From a virus: a DNA stretch of 64,000 nucleotides. The stretch is from positions 62,001 through 126,000 of IMG/VR virus record IMGVR_UViG_3300043823_000198. The stretch is one strand, 5' to 3'. The notes below the pieces were generated by a model. The model was not told where the DNA came from. It did no database searches and worked only from the letters and a program-made list of their open reading frames with translations. Position numbers and translations under genes: made by a program. Of this stretch, positions 60,749-64,000 are shown one piece after another; position 1 is the first letter of the stretch, and each line of letters begins with the position of its first letter.

Positions 60749-62102
60749 TGAGCAGTACTGTAGAAAAGTTATTCCATTTATCAAGAACGAATACTTTTCG
60801 GACAGGAAAGAAGCAATTCTTTCAAAGATAATTACTGACTTTTTTACGAAGTATAATAAACCACTAACAAAAGAAATCCTTTCGATTGAAGTTGGTAATA
60901 GAACTGACATAAACAACAAAGAACTTACAGAATTAAACACATACATTGACACACTGACCCATGAAGAAGTTAATGATTCATGGATGATTGAGCAAACTGA
61001 AAAGTTTTGTAAAGATAAGGCAGTATATAATGCAATTCTACACTCAATTAAAATCATCGATGGAGGAGATAAGATACACACCAAGGATTCAATTCCTTCT
61101 ATCCTCTCTGACGCTCTTGCCGTTTCTTTTGATAGCCATGTTGGCCATGATTACCTCGAAGACAGTAACTCTCGTTACGAATTTTACCATAGGGTTGAAG
61201 AAAAAATTGCTTTCGATTTGGACATGTTCAACAAGATTACTAAGGGTGGTCTTTCAAAGAAAACATTGAACATTGCTTTGGCTGGTACTGGAGTTGGTAA
61301 GTCTTTGTTTATGTGTCATGTTGGCGCATCTGTTCTGATTCAGGGAAAGAATGTTCTGTATATTACAATGGAAATGGCTGAGGAACGTATCGCTGAACGT
61401 ATCGACGCAAACCTTTTGAATCTAACAATGGATGAGTTGAAGGTTATCGACAAAGATATTTTCGACAGTCGTCTTCAAAAGATTTCCAAGAAAACGCAAG
61501 GTAAATTAATTGTCAAGGAGTATCCGACTGCTGGCGCTCATGCTGGACACTTCCGTGCTTTGCTTGAAGAACTTAAACTTAAGCGTGAATTTACTCCAGA
61601 TATTATCTTTATCGACTATCTTAACATCTGTGCCAGCCATCGTATGAAACAGGGAGCCAATGTAAACTCTTATACATATATTAAGAGTATCGCTGAAGAG
61701 TTGCGTGGTTTGGCTGTTGAATATAATGTTCCAATTGTTTCTGCCACACAAACAACCCGAAGCGGATACACTAATAGCGATCCAGGACTTGAAGATACTT
61801 CAGAGTCTTTTGGGTTACCAGCCACGGCTGACTTTATGTTTGCGTTAGTTTCAAATGAAGAACTCGAAGCGTTGAACCAGATTATTGTTAAACAGTTGAA
61901 GAATCGTTACAATGATCCAAGTTTTTATAAGCGTTTCGTTGTTGGGATTGATAGATCCAAAATGCGATTATATGATGTTGAAGCATCTGCTCAGGTAGGA
62001 TTGGCTGATTCTGGTCAAGAAAAACCTGATGTTCCTATGTTTGATAAGAGCGAATTTGGTAAACGTCAAAGGTCAGAAGGCTTCGATGGGTTTAAGTTTT
62101 AG
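60708..62102 (+). CDS. 41: replicative helicase gp41-like
   Basis: A 464-residue DnaB-type helicase (T4 gp41 475). Walker A is AGTGVGKS at 192-199, Walker B IIFIDYLNIC, and VSATQTTRSGY is motif H3-like. Residues 1-150 are the helical N-terminal collar domain. It unwinds DNA at the fork and acts with the primase gp61. I choose ATG 60708, inside the previous gene; a TTG 48 nt upstream is possible. Confidence 0.95.
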   Translation: MRIETKILSNLIYDEQYCRKVIPFIKNEYFSDRKEAILSKIITDFFTKYNKPLTKEILSIEVGNRTDINNKELTELNTYIDTLTHEEVNDSWMIEQTEKFCKDKAVYNAILHSIKIIDGGDKIHTKDSIPSILSDALAVSFDSHVGHDYLEDSNSRYEFYHRVEEKIAFDLDMFNKITKGGLSKKTLNIALAGTGVGKSLFMCHVGASVLIQGKNVLYITMEMAEERIAERIDANLLNLTMDELKVIDKDIFDSRLQKISKKTQGKLIVKEYPTAGAHAGHFRALLEELKLKREFTPDIIFIDYLNICASHRMKQGANVNSYTYIKSIAEELRGLAVEYNVPIVSATQTTRSGYTNSDPGLEDTSESFGLPATADFMFALVSNEELEALNQIIVKQLKNRYNDPSFYKRFVVGIDRSKMRLYDVEASAQVGLADSGQEKPDVPMFDKSEFGKRQRSEGFDGFKF

Positions 62103-62111
62103 GAGAAAGAT

Positions 62112-63482
62112 ATGGTAAAAGTAATTGTAGCTGAAAAGAAAATTGATTGTTCACATCTGTTGGGTAAATTCTTAGACGAAAGTCATTACGACATTTTGGT
62201 AGAGGAAGATGCTGACGTTTATATGCCAGCAACTTGCGATATCGCAACTCAAGCTACTTGCGAGTTGAATAAAGATTGTGCATCATGCTCCAAGGGTACT
62301 GATGAATTGCGCATCGCTTTCAAATTCCGCAAGAACTACTTTAGTAAAGAGCAACAAGACGCAGCGTATCTTGGTCTAAGAGAAGCTGCAGGTAGAACTG
62401 AGAATCGTGGACTTGCCTCTGGTATTAAAGATGGTGTTCTTGCTACTTCCGAAGGACGTGAGTGGGTTACCAATTATCAAGACGAGATGATGCAGATGAT
62501 TCTTAAAAACCGTGACGCTGCTATTACTGGTTTGGATGAAGACGTCATAGACACTATTCGTGGTAAATATCCTACAGAAACTGATAAGAAGATGGCTGGT
62601 GGCGACGGTAAAAACAACGTCTGGGTTATCTCTCGTTTCCGTGGTAAGTTTGACTTTGAACAATGGCTTGATTCTATCAAACCTTTGAGTCGCGAAGAAC
62701 GAGCAAAGGCAACTGAAGAAGTTATGAAGATGGTTAGTACAACTACTTACGGTAACGCAGTTAACTCTGGTATCGCTGGATGGTTTGACCGCTACCCACG
62801 TATTCCTTATGGACGTGCGACTTCTTATACTCGAGATAACTTTGATAAGTTTAAGATGGCTTACCCGTTCCTTCAAACACTTGCCAAAGGTTTCAAGGAT
62901 CTGTTACCATGGCGCTATAATAACCAAATGGAAGCTGCCAAGAAAGTTGATCCACGTTACTTGGTTCCAGAAACACCATTCACAACTATCACTGTAAATA
63001 AAACTTTCCGTACAGCGGCACACTTTGACGCAGGTGATTTACATACTGGTTTGTCTAACCTTCTAGTTCTATCTAACAATGGTAACTACAAAGGTGGGTA
63101 TCTTATCGCACCTGAGTACCGTGTTGCAGTCAACGTTCGTCCTGGCGATTTGCTATTGATTAACAACCACGAAGTTATGCACGGTAACACTCCAATTGAA
63201 TTGTTGGACGAGGAAGCTGAGCGTGTGTCGTTGGTTTGTTATTTCCGTGAGAAGATGTTGGAACTTGGTTCTTATGAATATGAAGAATGTCGTTACAACT
63301 TTGTTGAGAAACGCAGACTGAACAAAGAACACCCAATGTGGAAACATTTATGGAATGGTGTTTCTGAAGGTATGTGGGAAACAAAAGAGTGGTATGATTA
63401 TCTTGAAGAACAGCTTGGTCGCGATGTTCTTGTTAAGTATCATCCAAAGGCAAACGCAGGTTCTCTTGAAGGATTTTTCTGA
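62112..63482 (+). CDS. TET/JBP-like 2-oxoglutarate, Fe(II) dioxygenase
   Basis: A 456-residue protein. The C-terminal half carries the TET/JBP signature: NKTFRTAAHFDAGDLHTGLS with H304 and D306, then GGYLIAP, VAVNVRPGDLLLINNHEVMH with H353 or H357 as the third iron ligand, and RVSLVCYFREKM with R371 for 2-oxoglutarate. This family hydroxylates 5-methyl groups of cytosine or thymine in DNA. The N-terminal 100 residues contain several Cys (ELNKDCASCSKG) and may bind metal. The gene follows gp41 directly with TAGGAGAAAGA, so it may modify phage DNA during replication. The base acted on cannot be read from the sequence. Confidence 0.85.
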   Translation: MVKVIVAEKKIDCSHLLGKFLDESHYDILVEEDADVYMPATCDIATQATCELNKDCASCSKGTDELRIAFKFRKNYFSKEQQDAAYLGLREAAGRTENRGLASGIKDGVLATSEGREWVTNYQDEMMQMILKNRDAAITGLDEDVIDTIRGKYPTETDKKMAGGDGKNNVWVISRFRGKFDFEQWLDSIKPLSREERAKATEEVMKMVSTTTYGNAVNSGIAGWFDRYPRIPYGRATSYTRDNFDKFKMAYPFLQTLAKGFKDLLPWRYNNQMEAAKKVDPRYLVPETPFTTITVNKTFRTAAHFDAGDLHTGLSNLLVLSNNGNYKGGYLIAPEYRVAVNVRPGDLLLINNHEVMHGNTPIELLDEEAERVSLVCYFREKMLELGSYEYEECRYNFVEKRRLNKEHPMWKHLWNGVSEGMWETKEWYDYLEEQLGRDVLVKYHPKANAGSLEGFF

Positions 63483-63868
63483 TGACTCCTAATAATTCTG
63501 TTACCATTTCCTCCTCAACGTATGATATTACCAGCAACGGAACAGTATCAATAACAACACCATTGACTGTTAACAGTTTGATTGAAGACATTCTAGATCA
63601 ATATGAACTAAACGAAATGCTTGTGGAGCATCGTGTTCAAGAGCAAGAAATGTTAAAATTGAAAGAACAAAATGTTGATTTTGCAGAGATAATCAAGGAA
63701 AATATTTCTAAGAATATGGCTAGACAAATTATTAAAAAGATATCTTTTACAAAGAAGTATGAGGTAGACTCTGATGTTCATTCTTACCGTGGACGCTGCT
63801 GGGTATTCAATAAAGAAGAACTTATTCAATTTATAAAAGACAGTTGGAGTAAGGCTGGCCATGTTTGA
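63482..63868 (+). CDS. unknown protein
   Basis: A 128-residue protein overlapping the dioxygenase stop by one base. The first 30 residues are Ser/Thr-rich strands (SVTISSSTYDITSNGTVSIT); the rest is charged and helical with VQEQEMLKLKEQNVDFAEII and a basic KKISFTKKYEV. Not recognised. The Ser/Thr start followed by coiled-coil recalls small phage structural or accessory proteins. Confidence 0.55.
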   Translation: MTPNNSVTISSSTYDITSNGTVSITTPLTVNSLIEDILDQYELNEMLVEHRVQEQEMLKLKEQNVDFAEIIKENISKNMARQIIKKISFTKKYEVDSDVHSYRGRCWVFNKEELIQFIKDSWSKAGHV

Positions 63869-64000
63869 TAAATTCGGTGTTGTTGATAAGATGACCTTGG
63901 GAAAAACAACAAGAGAAGTCATTACACGTAAAATTGTTTTCTCGGATTCTATTACGATTAATAATTATCTAGAAGGCAAACCACTGTTGTTTGCTTCTCC
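63861..64000 (+). CDS. N-terminal part of a gene cut by the window end
   Basis: ATG 63861 overlaps the previous stop by 8 nt and the frame stays open for 46 codons to the window edge (MFDKFGVVDKMTLGKTTREV...). Too little is visible for assignment. Confidence 0.5.
   Translation, partial: MFDKFGVVDKMTLGKTTREVITRKIVFSDSITINNYLEGKPLLFAS

Noticed and set aside
1-64000. Lysogeny or mobile element signatures
   Set aside because: No integrase, transposase, CI-like repressor, insertion-sequence ends or attachment-site duplication was seen.

Overview
The window is a continuous stretch of a lytic T4-like myovirus genome. Nearly every gene lies on the + strand, packed with 1-8 nt start/stop overlaps, and the T4 core genes occur in the order usual for the cyanophage/pelagiphage branch of the T4 superfamily: gp13-14-15-17-18-19-20-67-68-21-22-23, then uvsY-uvsW-55-47-46, 45-44-62-regA, ligase, dexA-43, uvsX-41. 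The DNA is AT-rich. There are no photosynthesis genes, no tRNA genes, no integrase and no CRISPR array that I can see. A heterotrophic aquatic bacterial host fits best, but that is inference.

Layout. 1-7300: the end of a large virion protein, a fibre with a metal-binding-like tip, one unknown protein, then an unusual cassette set inside the structural genes (radical SAM/SPASM enzyme, small unknown protein, TRAP-type solute-binding protein without a signal peptide, PP-loop ATPase). 7354-16900: two small baseplate/fibre adaptor-like proteins and four repeat-rich fibres. 16906-30870: neck, terminase, sheath, tube, portal, prohead core, protease, scaffold, major capsid protein and a tube-like tail protein. 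30901-38224: recombination and late-transcription genes (uvsY, uvsW, Sm-like protein, gp55 sigma factor, AAA ATPase, gp47/46 nuclease). 38361-43673: a CobT-like VWA/HExxH protein and a CobS/MoxR-like AAA protein, small helix-turn-helix-like proteins, a dATP/dGTP diphosphohydrolase and membrane proteins. 43744-48414: sliding clamp, flavin-dependent halogenase, clamp loader and RegA. 48415-55053: a GC-richer structured RNA candidate, Hsp20, tiny ORFs, rubrerythrin plus separate rubredoxin, ATP-dependent ligase and many small conserved unknowns. 55053-64000: DexA-like exonuclease, DNA polymerase, Asp/Asn hydroxylase, two thioredoxins, UvsX, gp41 helicase and a TET/JBP-type dioxygenase that probably acts on modified DNA bases.

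Regulation. Two promoter classes are visible. Structural genes have TATAAATA-like late motifs, as expected for the gp55 sigma factor encoded here. Replication and accessory genes have sigma70-like promoters (TTGACA, 16-17 bp, TATAAT), three of which sit directly behind a hairpin whose stem always contains AACCCTA/TAGGGTT, forming a repeated terminator-promoter cassette. Two identical strong terminators with a TTCG loop follow the major capsid gene and the TRAP-type binding protein gene, and these two genes share a high-expression-like arginine codon bias.

Most worth following up: the radical SAM/TRAP/PP-loop cassette, the TET/JBP-like dioxygenase beside gp41, the halogenase between clamp and clamp loader, the structured RNA before Hsp20, the shared GxGYxxxP repeats in neck gp14 and sheath gp18, and the split rubrerythrin/rubredoxin pair.
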